From: Rheum nobile
Taxonomy: Eukaryota > Streptophyta > Magnoliopsida > Caryophyllales > Polygonaceae
Assembly (NCBI GenBank): GCA_027886185.1
Contig: WOAB01000056.1
Location: 6,882,001 to 6,946,000, forward strand
DNA length: 64,000 nucleotides
Reading direction: 5' to 3'
Shown here: piece after piece, positions 20,681 to 32,133 of the stretch
How positions within the stretch are numbered: position 1 is the first letter of the stretch
Layout: the number at the start of each line of letters is the position of its first letter
Program-made: the position numbers and the translations under genes
The notes under the pieces: generated by a model
The model's database searches: none
Seen by the model: the letters and a program-made list of their open reading frames with translations, nothing else
Told to the model about the DNA's origin: nothing

Positions 20681-22440
20681 AGGAGCTATGATGTCTGTTA
20701 TTTCTAAAGATCCTTTGGAGCTTTGCTTGACTGAGAGTGTGACCCAGGCTGACAATCTTGAGCTACTTGCTGACGTGGTTCTTGATTTGGAGTCCACTGG
20801 AGAGTCACCTGGGGCCGTTGCTGAGGCCCTGAAAAGAGATGACCCAGACTCTACACAAGAGGCTAAAGATGCACCTAAGGTGGAGTTGAAACCACTACCA
20901 CCCACTTTGAGGTATGAGTTCCTAGGACCCAATTCTACATATCTTGTGATTATCAATGCTAGTCTAAGTGATGATGAAGTTGAGAAATTGTTGCATGAGC
21001 TTAGATTGCATAGAAAAGCATTAGGATATTGTATTGATGACTTGAAAAGAATTAGTCCCTCAATGTGCATGCATAGGTTTTTGATGGAAGATGATCATAA
21101 ACCCTCTATTGAGCATCTAAGAAGACTTAACCCAAACATGAAAGAAGTTGTGAAAAAAGAAGTGTTGAAATTGTTATATGCAGGCATTATTTATCCTATT
21201 TCTGATAGTGAGTGGGTTAGTCCAGTGCATGTTGTGCCTAAGAAAGGGGTATGACTGTTGTGAAGAATGAAAAGAATGAATTAATTCCTACTAGGACAAT
21301 CACGGGTTGGAGAATGTGCATTGATTATAGGAGATTGAACAAGGCAACCCGGAAAGACCATTTTCCCCTTCCCTTCGTTGACCAGATGTTAGAGAGGTTA
21401 GAAAAGCATTCACACTTCTGTTATTTAGATGGTTATAGTGGATTTTTCCAGATCCCTATTCACCCTGATGACCAGGAGAAGACCACATTCACTTAACCTT
21501 ATGGCACATTTGCATATAGGAGGATGCCCTTTGGTTTGTGTAATGCTCCTGCTACCTTTCAGAGATGTATGATGGCTATTTTTTCTGACTTTATTGAGGA
21601 CATTATGGATGTATTCATGGATGACTTTTCTGTATATGGTGCTTCTTTTGATGCTTGTTTGTCTAACTTGTCACGAGTTTTACAGCGGTGTGAAGAGGTT
21701 AACCTTGTATTGAATTGGGAGAAATGCCATTTTATGGTAAGGGAAGGTATTGTCTTGGGTCATTTGGTTTCTAATCGTGGTATTGAGGTTGACAGGGCAA
21801 AGATTGAGCTCATTGAGAAGATGCCACCTCCTACTTCGGTTAAGGGTATAAGGAATTTTCTTGGTCATGCAGGTTTTTATAGGAGGTTCATTTAGGATTT
21901 CTCTAAAATTGCCAAACCTCTTACTAATCTGCTCTTGAAGGATGTTTCCTTTGATTTTTCGAAGGAATGTCTTGATTCTTTTTGCAGGTTGAAGGAGGCA
22001 TTGATTTCAGCTCCAATTATGCAGCCCCCTGATTGGGATCTCCCCTTTGAGATCATGTGTGATGCTAGTGACTATGCCGTTGGAGCTGTTTTGGGGCAAA
22101 GGAAGGACAAGAAGGTTCATGCCATTTACTATGCTAGCAAGACTCTTGATGAAGCTCAAATGAATTACGCTACTACTGAGAAGGAGTTGCTAGCTATTGT
22201 ATTTGCCTTTGAGAAGTTCCGGTCCTATTTGGTTTATGCCAAGGTGATTGTCTACACTGATCATGCTGTTATTATATATCTCTTGAGCAAGAAGGAGGCC
22301 AAGCCCAGACTGATTCGTTGGATCCTTCTTCTTCAAGAGTTTGATTTGGAGATTAGAGACAAGAAGGGCACAGAAAATTTGGTTGCTGACCACCTTTCCA
22401 GGTTGACTCCAGAGCAGTTAGAGAGTACTCAGGATGAGCC
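20681..22440 (+). pseudogene. Athila reverse transcriptase-RNase H, copy 2 (broken)
   Basis: WRMCIDYRRLNKAT, FPLPFVDQML, MPFGLCNAPATFQ and VFMDDFSVYG (FMDD at about 21,614-21,625) mark the reverse transcriptase. RNase H is complete here: the Asp of EIMCDASDYAVGAVLGQRK, the Glu of TTEKELLAIV, the Asp of YTDHAVI and VADHLSRL. This makes copy 2 the reference for the 43-codon deletion in copy 1. Lesions are the frameshift after VPKKG near 21,250 and the TAG at 21,893-21,895, both shared with the other copies. A private TAA sits at about 21,494-21,496 (FT*PYG context). Confidence 0.87.
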
Positions 22441-23815
22441 CCCTATTGATGATTCTTTTCCTGATGACCATCTTTTCAGGATTACTGAGCAGATCCTGAC
22501 TCTTGCAAATTCCAGGATTCCCTGGTATGTCGATTTTGTCAATTATTTGGTTTGCAATGAGTTATCGCCTGGGCTATCTTTCCAGCAGAAGAAGAAGTTC
22601 ATGTCTGATGTTAGACATTATTACTGGGATGAGCCTTTGCTTTTCAAGCGGTGTGCTGATGGGATTATCAGGCGATGCATCCCTGAGGAGGAGGTAGAGA
22701 GTGTTATCACTCATTGTCATTCTTTACCCTGTGGAGGCCATGCTAGTTCCTCTAAGACCACTTCCAAGATCCTCCAGTCCGCTTTCTATTGGCCCTCTAT
22801 GTTCAAGGATGTGCACGGATTCATTGCCTCTTGTGATGCTTGCCAGCGAACAGGAAGAATTTCCAGGAGGAATGAGATGCCTCTCAACAACATCCAGGAG
22901 GTTGAGATTTTTGATGTGTGGGTAGTTGATTTCATGAGACCTTTTCCACCGTCCTGCAACAACAAGTACATTCTTGTGGCAGTTGATTACGTGTCCAAGT
23001 GGGTTGAAGCCATTGCTTCTCCAACCAACGACTCTAGGGTAGTGTCCAAGTTCTTCAACAAGGTGATTTTTCCTAGATTTGGGACACCAACATTTGTGAT
23101 TAGTGATGGGGGATCACATTTTATTGAGAAGAAGTTTGAGGCCTTGCTGAAGAAGTATGTGGTAACTCACAAAATTGCCACCCCATATCATCCTCAAACA
23201 AGTGGTCAAGTTGAGGTTTCCAACATGCAAATTAAGAGCATCTTGGAGAAGACAGTATCCCGGTCCCGAAAGGATTGATCTTTGAAGCTTGATGATGCTC
23301 TTTGGGCTTACAAGACCGATTTTAAGACCCCTATTGGCACTACACCATACAGGCTCATCTATGGAAAGTCTTGTCATCTCCATGTGGAGTTGGAGCATAA
23401 AGCATATTGGGCAATTAAGTTGTTCAATTATGATATGAAAGAAGCAGGTGAGAAGAAAAGACTACAATTGCAAGAGCTGGAGGAGTTGAGATTAGATTCT
23501 TATAAGAATGCCAGGATTTACAAGGAGAGAACCAAGAGATGGCATGACAAACACATTGTGCCTAAGAATTTTCAAGAAGGCCAGGGTGATCTTGTCTTGC
23601 TTTTCAATTCTAGGCTCAAGCTCTTCCCTGGAAAACTGGGATCAAAGTGGAGCGGACCTTTCCAAGTGCGTAAGGTATATCCCCATGGCGCAGTTGATGT
23701 CTGGAGTGAAGAAAAAGGGGAATTTAAAGTGAATGGTCAACGCTTGAAGAAATACATAGCTGGAAATCCGGTTGAGGAGATCGTTTCCATAGATCTTCTT
23801 GATCCGAGTATGTGA
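22441..23815 (+). pseudogene. Athila integrase, copy 2 (broken once)
   Basis: The frame is open from the RNase H region through the HHCC zinc region (THCHSLPCGGHASSSK, CDACQRTG) and the catalytic triad (VVDFMRPF, FVISDGGSHF, TSGQVEVSN). It reaches the shared TGA at 23,276-23,278. It reopens at SLKLDDALWAYKT and ends with the GPFQVRKVYPHG C-terminal module at 23,815. Of the three copies this integrase has the fewest lesions. Confidence 0.85.
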
Positions 23816-23850
23816 TATTGATGGAAGGTCTAGCTCACGACCTTAAAAAA

Positions 23851-23880
23851 GCGCTGCTTGGGAGGCAACACAAGGTATGT
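23851..23880 (+). promoter_or_regulatory. Conserved post-pol splice-donor-like block, copy 2
   Basis: Same GCGCTGCTTGGGAGGCAAC...CAAG|GTATGT as in copy 1, with GT at 23,875-23,876. The candidate partner acceptor of copy 2 lies at 33,394, beyond the inserted chromovirus. Confidence 0.45.
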
Positions 23881-23923
23881 TTTTCTCATTCTCTAAATTT
23901 TTTTCTTCAAAAAAACGTTGTTC

Positions 23924-24300
23924 GGGAGCACCGCACGGCCTGTGCGTTAAAACGCATGACCGTGCGCTCTTGTTCTCGAATATCGTCGGTCTCTTCGAGA
24001 GCGACGCACGACCCGTGCACTCAAGTGCACGACTGTGTGGTTTTTCGTTGAAAAAAAAATACATTTTTCACAATTCGAGAGCACCGCACGGCCTGTGCAC
24101 TTTAGTGCACGGCCGTCCGTTTTTAGTAGCTGTTCGAATTTTTATTTAATTGTCCAATTCGAGAGCACCGCACGGCCTGTGTGTCCTAACGCACGGCCGT
24201 GCGTTTTTAGAGCTGTTCGCAATTTTTATTTCTTTTTCCACTTCGAGAGCACTGTACGGCCGATGCGTTTTTTCGCACGGCCGTGCTTTTTCTAAAAAAA
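23924..24300 (+). repeat. Five-unit GC-palindrome array, copy 2
   Basis: Five ~65-80-bp units, most introduced by TTCGAGAGC. Each contains an imperfect hairpin with 7-10-bp arms of the GCACGGCC / GGCCGTGC type around a short T/A loop. It lies between pol and the env-like ORF. The same core palindrome occurs in the LTR U3. The open frames here only follow the repeat. Confidence 0.7.
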
Positions 24301-24419
24301 TGTAATTTTTTTAATTTTCCTTTTCTCTCTTCTTTTCCCCTCACCCTAATCTCCTACCAGCTACACCCTCTCTCACCCTAATCTCCTACCAGCGACACCC
24401 TCTCTCACCCTAATCTCAC

Positions 24420-24420
<1 letters not shown>

Positions 24421-24506
<86 letters not shown>
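24421..24506 (+). repeat. (TC)43 microsatellite
   Basis: 86 bp of uninterrupted TC. Copy 3 has 11 units at the same place (48,430-48,451). A 36-bp tandem duplication of the CACCCTAATCTCCTACCAGC stretch just upstream is also private to copy 2. Confidence 0.95.
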
Positions 24507-24508
<2 letters not shown>

Positions 24509-24581
24509 GCCTCTCCTCCCCCACACTCTATCTCTCTCTCACACCCACGAACCACCACTAAATCCTCCCCAAGCTCGTAAC

Positions 24582-25681
24582 TGATGTGCTCGTGCTTCCG
24601 AATGCCAAGATTGACCCAAGTCGGCGCTAGGATCCAGGCCTCATGCTTAGTGCTTCAGATGTCCTTATCGCTTGCCGTGGAAGCCTTGGCGTGAGCCTTG
24701 TGGAATTGCACGGATGAGCTTGAGCAGTGCCGGCGTGAACAGTAACTTATGAGGTTTACTGACACGGTCGATGTCCGAGACGAAGGCGAGGACAACGACA
24801 TTGGCGAAGGCGACAGCGACGGTGCTAGCGAGAGCGATGGCGATGCCGGTGGAGTTGGTGCTGGCGCTTGCGATAGCGCGGGCAAGCGCGATGGCGAATG
24901 GAGCGAGGGCGGAAGCGATGCGATGGGTGAGGATGGTGAGTGCCGTAGCGTCGGCTGCGGAAGGGCTCAAGGATTTGAGCAAGGGTGGCGTAGCATCGCC
25001 GGCGGAAGATAGGGTTTGAGAAAGTGTTTTGACGTCGGAGCTTTGACAAGGGAGGAATTGGCCTCAACCGATTTAATCAAAACTTTCTTCAACGTAAAAA
25101 AGTCTAAGTAACAAACAAGCAAAGTATAAATAGGGTAGAACTCGGATGGGCCGAGTTATGCCTTGGGCTAGCCCAACTAACATAGTTGAAGCACACGCCC
25201 AAAATGGAAAGTACTAAAAATAGGCTTACTAAAAATAGAAACTTCTAAAAGAGGAAATGTCTCATACAATCATCCAGAAACCATCTAAATAACCTCTAAG
25301 TCAAACGTGCCCTGCTTTGGGCGAGTGGGCCGACCTGGGCCTTCATTTGAAGGGCTAGTAGCGTGCTGTTCGGCGCCAGGGAGGCTCGCTCGAGCAAAAT
25401 GGGGCACACTTGGGCCTTAATCTTTTAGAGGTGAATGCCAATGAATGGTCGAGCCAGAATGGTCGTTACCTGCTTGAGCCTCCGTTGTGCCTGTGATGGT
25501 GCATAGAAGATAAACGGTGGGCTCGGCGTAGTGGCTGCTGTGGCCGGCAATGGCGCGCGCGATGAAAGATTGGCTTGCTTCCTGGATAGCCTTGGCTTGT
25601 GCGTGCGTCATGGGACCATGGCTTGGCAAAGTGAAAGCTTCTTCTTCTTGTGTGGCATTGAAGGAAGGCGAGGGCACATCA
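24582..25681 (-). mobile_element. CRM-like element, 3' LTR (1,100 bp)
   Basis: On the plus strand TGATGTGCTCG...GGGCACATCA. On the coding strand it encodes the last ~88 residues of Pol before the TAA/TAG region at 25,417. The opposite strand carries long GCGATGGCGA-rich open frames, which are compositional shadows. Confidence 0.9.
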
Positions 25682-26960
25682 CCCTCCCCCCCTTGCGAGG
25701 GAAGCGTCCCCGCTTCCACAATATCTTCAAACTCTGGGGCAAAGTATGGCGTGAGGTCAGCCACATTGAAGGTGGAATGCAGGCCGAAATGACTTGGCAA
25801 CTCAATTTCATAGGCGTTGTCGCCGATTGCCTTCAATACCCGGAAGGGGCCATCTCCTCTTGGCGAGAGCTTGGATTTCCTTAGGCCCGGAAACCTGTCC
25901 TTCCTCAAATGGACCCAGACCATGTCCCCCGGGGCAAAGACAAGCTGGCGCCGGCCAGAATCGCGGAGCGCCTTGTATTGGTCCGTTCGGTGTTGTAGTT
26001 GGGCACGCGTCCGGCGGTGGAGCTCTCGGATGTGTTCGGCGCGAGCAGCGGCGCCCACATGTTCTCCATCCCTCAATGGCTTCGGCGACATGTCCAATGG
26101 TGTCAAGGGGTTGAGACCATAGACGACCTCAAAGGGGGTGAGCCGCGTCGCCGTGTGCCTGGACCTGTTATAACAAAACTCAACAAATGGAAGTAAGTCC
26201 TCCCAACGCCTGGGATTGACCTTGAGCATTGTCCTAAGGAGTGCGCCTAAGGTCCTATTGGTGACCTCGGTTTGGCCATCGGTTTGGGGATGGTAGCTAG
26301 TGGAGAATAAGAGCTTGGTACCTAGCTTTCCCCAAAGAGTTCTCCAAAAATTCCCAATAAACTTGGAGTCACGGTCACTCACTGTCGTCCGAGGGACGCC
26401 ATGTAGCCTAACCACATTCTCAAAGAACAACTCGGCTATGTCATTAGCACTATGCGTGGTTCGGCAAGGGACAAAATGGGCCATCTTGGAAAAGCGATCC
26501 ACAATCACAAAAATAGAATCACGGCCCTTCCTAGATTTGGGTAAACCGGTGATAAAGTCCATGGATAAATCCTCCCAAGGGACGTGGGGTATAGGCAAAG
26601 GTGTGTACAATCCACTAGGGGTAGACTTGGCCTTTCCTCTTTGGCAACTAACACAACTCCTACAATACCTCAAAACTTGATTCGCCATCTTTGGCCAAAA
26701 GAAGTGTTCCCTCAAAGCCGCAAGGGTCTTAACAAGCCCAAAATGCCCTCGGCCATCATGTGCCTCCTGAATCAAAAGGTGCCTAATGGGAGAGCTAGGG
26801 ATGCACAAACGACCTTGCTTATAAAGGAACCCTTCATCAATAAAATAGCTCTCATGCTCACGGCTCTCTAAACATCTCTCGAAGATAGGTTTAAAAAATG
26901 CATCAATCAAATACAAATCTTTAATTAAAGCAAATCCTAAAAACTTAGTTTGTAGATGAG
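25417..26960 (-). pseudogene. CRM-like integrase with C-terminal tail running into the LTR
   Basis: Integrase on the minus strand. The HHCC zinc region (EAHDGRGHFG, CRSCVSCQRGK), the catalytic triad (MDFITGLPKS, TVSDRDSKFIG, HPQTDGQTEV) and the C-terminal module (KLSPRGDGPFRV, FNVADLTPYF) are all uninterrupted. The frame continues through the polypurine tract (25,682-25,695, encoding QGGEG) and ~265 bp into the 3' LTR, with a GPMTHAQAKAIQEA motif in the tail. I see no canonical chromodomain. The frame is displaced by one base from RNase H near 26,960-26,990. That frameshift is the only lesion affecting this domain. Confidence 0.85.
25682..25695 (-). other. Polypurine tract of the CRM-like element
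   Basis: The complement reads CAAGGGGGGGAGGG, directly before the LTR start TGATGTGCCC on the minus strand. It lies within the pol reading frame. Confidence 0.8.
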
Positions 26961-28789
26961 TTAGAAGCGCATACCCTCCTAGACAAGGCGTCGGCCACAA
27001 CATTTTCCTTCCCTTTTTTGTGAACAACAACGTAGGGGAAGGTCTCTAGAAACTCAAGCCAACGAGCATGCCTACGGTTGAGGGTGGACTGATTCTTCAA
27101 GAAGCTCAAAGCCACGTGATCCGAGTGGATAATGAACTCCCGGGGCCACAAATAGTGCTGCCATGTTTTGAGCACACGGATCAAAGCGAATAGCTCCTTG
27201 TCATAGGTCAAATAGTTGAGAGTGGCGCCGACCAACTTCTCACTGAAATAGGCTATGGGGCAGCCTTCTTGATGGAGCACCCCGCCAATGCCAATATCCG
27301 AAGCATCACACTCGACCTCAAAAGGTTTGTTGAAGTCCGGCAGTTGAAGCAAAGGCGCGTGTGTCAAGGCGTGCTTCAAGGCGTTGAAGGCCTCCTCATG
27401 TCGTGGCTTCCAATCCACTACGGCGCCCTTCTTGGTGAGCTCATGAAGGGGCGCGGCAATGGAGCTAAAGTTCTTCACAAAATGCCGATAGAAACCAGCG
27501 AGGCCGAGGAAGGAGTGGACCATAGTCGGCATCGTGGGCACGTGCCAGTCTTGGATGGCCCTGATCTTGGCCTCATCCATGCGCAAGCCGTCGCTGGACA
27601 CCACAAAGCCGAGGAAGTCCGTCTTGTCCTCGCAAAAGGAGCACTTGGCTAGGTTAGCGTAAAGCTTCTCTCGGCGCCGACTCTCGAACACTTGGCGCAA
27701 GTGGCCAACATGATCCTACATAGAACGAGAAAACACCAAAATGTCATCAAAATAAACTACTACAAACCTGCCAAGGAAGTCGCGGAAGACGTGGTTCATG
27801 AGCCGCATGAAGGTGCTCAGAGCATTGGTGAGGCCAAAGGGCATGACGAGCCACTCATACAGCCCATACTTTGTCTTGAAGGCCGTCTTCCACTCGTCGC
27901 CGTCCTTCATCCTTATTTGATGGTAGCCACTCTGAAGATCTATCTTGGAAAAGATGGTGGCTCCATGCAACTCATCCAGCATATCATCCAGGCGCGGGAT
28001 TGGGTGCCTATATTTCACCGTGATTTGATTAATGGCACGGCAATCCACGCACATACGCCAGGACCCATCTTTCTTGGGCACCAAAATGACTGGCACGGCA
28101 CAGGGACTGAGGCTCTCTCGGACATAGCCTCGGTCAAGCAAATCTTGCACCTGCCGTTACAACTCCTTGGTCTCCTCAGGGCCTGCCTTGTAAGCAGCTC
28201 TATTGGGCAGAGAGGCCCCGGGGAGTAGGTCAATCTGATGCTCAATGCCGTGGACGGGGGGCAGGCCGCTTGTCAGCTCATCGGGCACAACATCGGCAAA
28301 CTCAAGCAACAAGCTAGCAATGGAAGGCGGCAAGGCAGCACGCTCGGCCTGGGCAGTGGCACACATTGGCACAAGCAAGAAACAAGATAACTGTCCCTTC
28401 ATTGCGCCCGTCATGGCGCTGGGCCGCGCCATAAGCACTCGATGCTCACATTTGCCTTGTAGTGAAGGCGATCTGGAGGCTCGGGAAGGCGCCGCAGGCA
28501 CGGCTTCAGAGTTGGGCCTAAAATGACCTGTGCCACCAAAAAATGGGGTAGGGCCTGCAGAATGTTCATCGGGCCGCGATTGTGCCGGTGACAGTGGCCC
28601 CGGAGCGGTGTTGCTCGGCCGAAGTTGCTGTTGAGGCAGGCCCACTTGGGCACCAGCCTTTCTGCACCCTGTTCCAGCTCCAGGGACTGTATGGCCTGGG
28701 TTATCCTCCGAACGCCTTAGAGGGCCTTTTGGTGCCACGGTCTCGGCCTTTTGGGCCTCATCAATGGCACGTTGCCTATCCCTCTCCAC
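26945..28789 (-). pseudogene. CRM-like reverse transcriptase-RNase H (broken)
   Basis: Same frame as the Gag part, interrupted by stops at 28,157-28,159 and 27,716-27,718. The reverse transcriptase shows VPKKDGSWRMCVDCRAIN, FSKIDLQSGYHQIR, MPFGLTNA and VVVYFDDILVFS (YFDD catalytic box). RNase H shows VECDASDIGIGGVL, TYDKELFALIR, IHSDHVALSFL and VADALSRR, all catalytic acidic residues present. A stretch between protease and RT (GHTVPGAGTG...) is low-complexity. A frameshift after ALSRR separates RNase H from integrase. Confidence 0.87.
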
Positions 28790-31330
28790 CTAATCCTGCA
28801 AAATTTCATGGGGAGACATTGGTAATAGGGTGACGCGCTTCCCATGGTAAGTAAACACGTATGTGTTTAAATAGCCATCGTGGAGCACGCGCCGATCGAA
28901 TTGCCATGGACGCCCGAGCAACAAGTGTGTGGCGTCCATTGCAACTATATCACAAAGTATGGAATCATGGTATTGCCTAATAGAAAATGAAATCATACAC
29001 TGGCGAGATACCATGTTACCTGGAGAGGAGGAGATCCACTGGAGACCATACGGCTGAGGGTGGAGAGTGGTTGCCAAGTTGAAGTGCTTGACTACTTTGG
29101 AGTTGATGATGTTGCAACAACTCCCACCGTCCACAATAACACTCAAGGTTGCCGTCTTCATCACGGCTCTTGTGTGGAAAAGATTTTCCCTTTGATCGGC
29201 AAGGGAAGTGTCCTTCACTGTGAGGACGCGCCGAGTGACAAGGCTTAGGGGTGTGCCTGCGGACATGTCAGCGGCGTGGCAGTCATAGGATTCCTCATCG
29301 TCGTCTGCAGCAGCTTGGCCGAGAGCTTGGCCGTCATCTATCTCATCCTCGAAGGACTCATAGCCGTCGCCCGTGGCCGAGAAGAGAACGCGCTTGGTGT
29401 TTGGGCAATTGCATTGGACATGCCCTCGGCCTCCACAGCGGTAGCACTCCGTGTCGCGTGCGCGATCAGGGGTAGGCACGCCATCTGCCGCGGCCTTGGG
29501 CCCTCTCGTTGCCGATGGTGTCGACGCTTGTCGAGCGGCTTTGCTTTGGCTTGAGCTGGAGTTACCTGCAGGCTTGTCACACACATTAGAAGAAACAAAA
29601 CCACTAGAAGAGGAGTCATACCTGTGTTGGCCATAAGAGCCAAATGGGGCCTGGCGGCGGCGAGCTTGCTGCTCGTGGATTCTCATTGTCGTGTGCATCA
29701 AAGTGTTGAGGTCCTTGATTGGCAAGACCTCTAGTTGATCCCAGATGGTGATGTTGAGGCCACTCAAAAATTTTGTTCGCATGCTGGAGGGGGCGACACT
29801 TATCCCGGCCTTGTAGTACATATCCTCCAACTTTGAGAAGAACTCTAATGGCGTGAGGGAGCCTTGGCGAGCCATGGCGATCTCAAGCCTCATCTTGTTC
29901 TTGTAGTCAGCAGGCACGTATTTTTGTGTCATGATGTGCCTCAACTGGTGCCATTCGGTGATGGGCATCAAACGCTGTCGCAAGCGGTCATCAACCACAC
30001 GGTGCCACCACACACGCGAGGCGTCACGAAATTGAAGCATGGCCGCGTACACATAATCATGCGGTGGGACTTGTGTGTACTGGAGAGCGTACTCCGTTGT
30101 CTTCCACCACTCAAGAAACAAGGCAGGGTCATATAAACCATGAAAAGTTTCGAGCTTTACCTTTATATCGGCGCGGTTGAGCCGAGGCGTGGCGGCACCT
30201 GGCCGGAAGGGTGCTAACCGAGGCGGAGGAAGGTCCACGTACGCCGGAGGCTGTAGAGGAGGCTGTCATCCCCGAGCATAGTGGTCACGCATTGGGACAT
30301 GGCCGCGGCCCTGCCGTGGGCCTTGGTAGCCGGCATTGTTGTACTCCTCATTGGCGCGATCAAGGCGTGGGCCAGGAAACTGAGCCCTATTCTGGCGGCC
30401 AACTCTGTGTTGCATGTGCCATCCATCGAGCCCTGCTGTGCCGTGGGCAACATACTGCGCCGGTTGTTGCTCGTGCGTGAGCAAAGGCGCCGGAATCCAG
30501 TCGGCGGGATTGTCCTGCAGTTCAATAGGGTCAGCCAAGGGCAGATGAAAATTACCTGGATTGAGTTGATCGGCGTCTTCAAGCTCCTCATCATCGAATT
30601 CATCAAAGTCGTCATAGAGAGGAGTCGCCGAGAAGTAACCTTCGGAGCCGTAGTGAGGCGTGCGATCACTTTGATGGTGTAAGTGATCCTCCATGTGAAA
30701 GGAAGTATTGTCTCGTCCAGTGGCCAGGGGAGCCGAATGAGTGTCTCGCGTTGCTCGTGTGCGCCGTCGCCGTGGGCTTGAGAGACGTTTGTGTCGGCCA
30801 TCGTGGCCGGTCGTCGGTGCAGCCAGCGGTGCGAGATGGCTTTAGTGACCATTGGGATTGTACCTGTCATCAAAGGTTAGAGGAGAAACATCATTACCTT
30901 GGGCGTTGTAATCGCCGTCTTCCTCCGTGTGGCCAAGTGCCGGGGATTGTTGTTGCGCTTGCCGCGACTCGATGACCGAGTGAATGCGGTTCAACTGAGG
31001 CTGGGCATGGGAGGTCGAAGGCATGACCCCCTTTCCTTTGTCCTGGCGGGCCACGGAAGGCGCGGCGACTTGTCGGGTGACAAGGCCACCGATGTCAACT
31101 TCAAACGCCATGGCCGGTAGGGGAACCTCCTTTGCTTGGTATTCTGCCAAGAGCCGTCGTAGCTCCAGGACCTGTTGTTGCGCCGCCGTGAGATCGGCGG
31201 GTGGCTCTTCGGTAGCCATGGTTGGCGGCGGTGTTTGAGAAGTAGTAGCCGTTGGCGCCACTTGCTCTGCGTGACCGTCGACACCCTGAGTCCCAGTGTA
31301 GCTACCGATTTGGATGTGTCCTGACATCAT
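28790..31330 (-). pseudogene. CRM-like Gag-protease (broken)
   Basis: A single frame from ATG at 31,330 (MMSGHIQIG), with stops at 30,842-30,844, 30,266-30,268 and 28,790-28,792. The N-terminal part is Gln/Pro-rich with a predicted coil (AAQQQVLELRRLLAEYQ). The Gag core (KLETFHGLYDPALFLEWW, YAAMLQFRDASRVWW, KYVPADY) is followed by the CCHC knuckle CYRCGGRGHVQCNC. The protease shows VDGGSCCNII and LLLGRPWQFDRRV, the form usual in chromoviruses. An upstream in-frame ATG at 31,357 would add a Phe/Val run and is less likely. Confidence 0.85.
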
Positions 31331-32118
31331 AAACACAAACACAAAAACAAAACACAAGAAACAAAGGAAACGAAGTGCTCACAATCAAAAGTTCGTTAGG
31401 GTTTTTTTTTGGTTGGTTGCCGAGAGGGCGGCTAGGTTAACTTGGTGATTCACGTAAGAAATTGAAGAAATTGAAACCTAGAAATCCGAACAAACAAACA
31501 ACCAATTAGCAACCACATACCAAGTTTGTGAAGCGGTGAGGTTTAGAGATGAACCTAGGCCGTGAGGAAAAGCTAACCCTTTTTTTTTTTTTTTTGAATT
31601 CGGCTTCTTTTTTTTTTTTTTTTTTGATTTGCCGAGATTACGCCTTTTGTTTTTTGTTTTTTGGAAATCAAATGCGAGATCTTAGATTGAGATCTCAGAT
31701 AAGATATTAGAAGATTTATGGAGAAAAAATAAGGGAAGCAATTAAAATAAAAAATAACGGCCTAAGTAACTAATTGGAGAGAGAGACGTGAGGTTTGGAG
31801 AGAGAGAGATCCCGGATTTGGAGAGAGAAAATCCTTGAGATTTGATTCTTGATTTAGGTAACTAATTAGGTGTGTGTGAATCCAAATTTTAAGGAAACAA
31901 TTCCGAAAATCACTCTAGCAAATCACCAAAATCACGTAGGGTTTTTTTTTTGTGTGTAGTAACTCGGCCAACCACTTGTATTGTAGGAACCGAAAGCGTG
32001 AAGTAACAATAACAATGGTGGACAAAGAAAAAAAAAATTGTGATTTTTTTGCAGAAGGAAGTTGGGGGCTATTGTATGAAATAAACGAACTGGAGACAAA
32101 AGCACTTACGAGACCAAA
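31331..32118 (-). other. Leader of the CRM-like element
   Basis: About 790 bp of untranslated leader between primer site and gag. It contains two long T runs on the plus strand near 31,579 and 31,609 (A runs on the coding strand) and a GAGA-rich stretch (31,790-31,830). No gene seen. Confidence 0.6.
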
Positions 32119-32131
32119 GGCTCTGATGCCA
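32119..32131 (-). other. Primer binding site, tRNA-iMet type
   Basis: Minus strand TGGCATCAGAGCC, one mismatch from the complement of the initiator tRNA-Met 3' end. It lies 2 bp from the 5' LTR. Confidence 0.75.
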
Positions 32132-32133
32132 GT

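Noticed and set aside
23924..24300. Palindrome array considered as a CRISPR-like array
   Set aside because: Units are imperfect, spacers are not unique, no cas genes, and the host is a plant nucleus.
24749..25067. Several overlapping open frames of 75-105 codons in the CRM-like LTR (and again at 32,301-32,619)
   Set aside because: They are in all frames of GCGATGGCGA-rich DNA, occur in both LTR copies and have repetitive composition; shadows of low-complexity LTR sequence.
28245..30682. Many plus-strand open frames opposite the CRM-like gag-pol
   Set aside because: Antisense shadows of a GC-rich coding strand; the minus-strand domains are clear.
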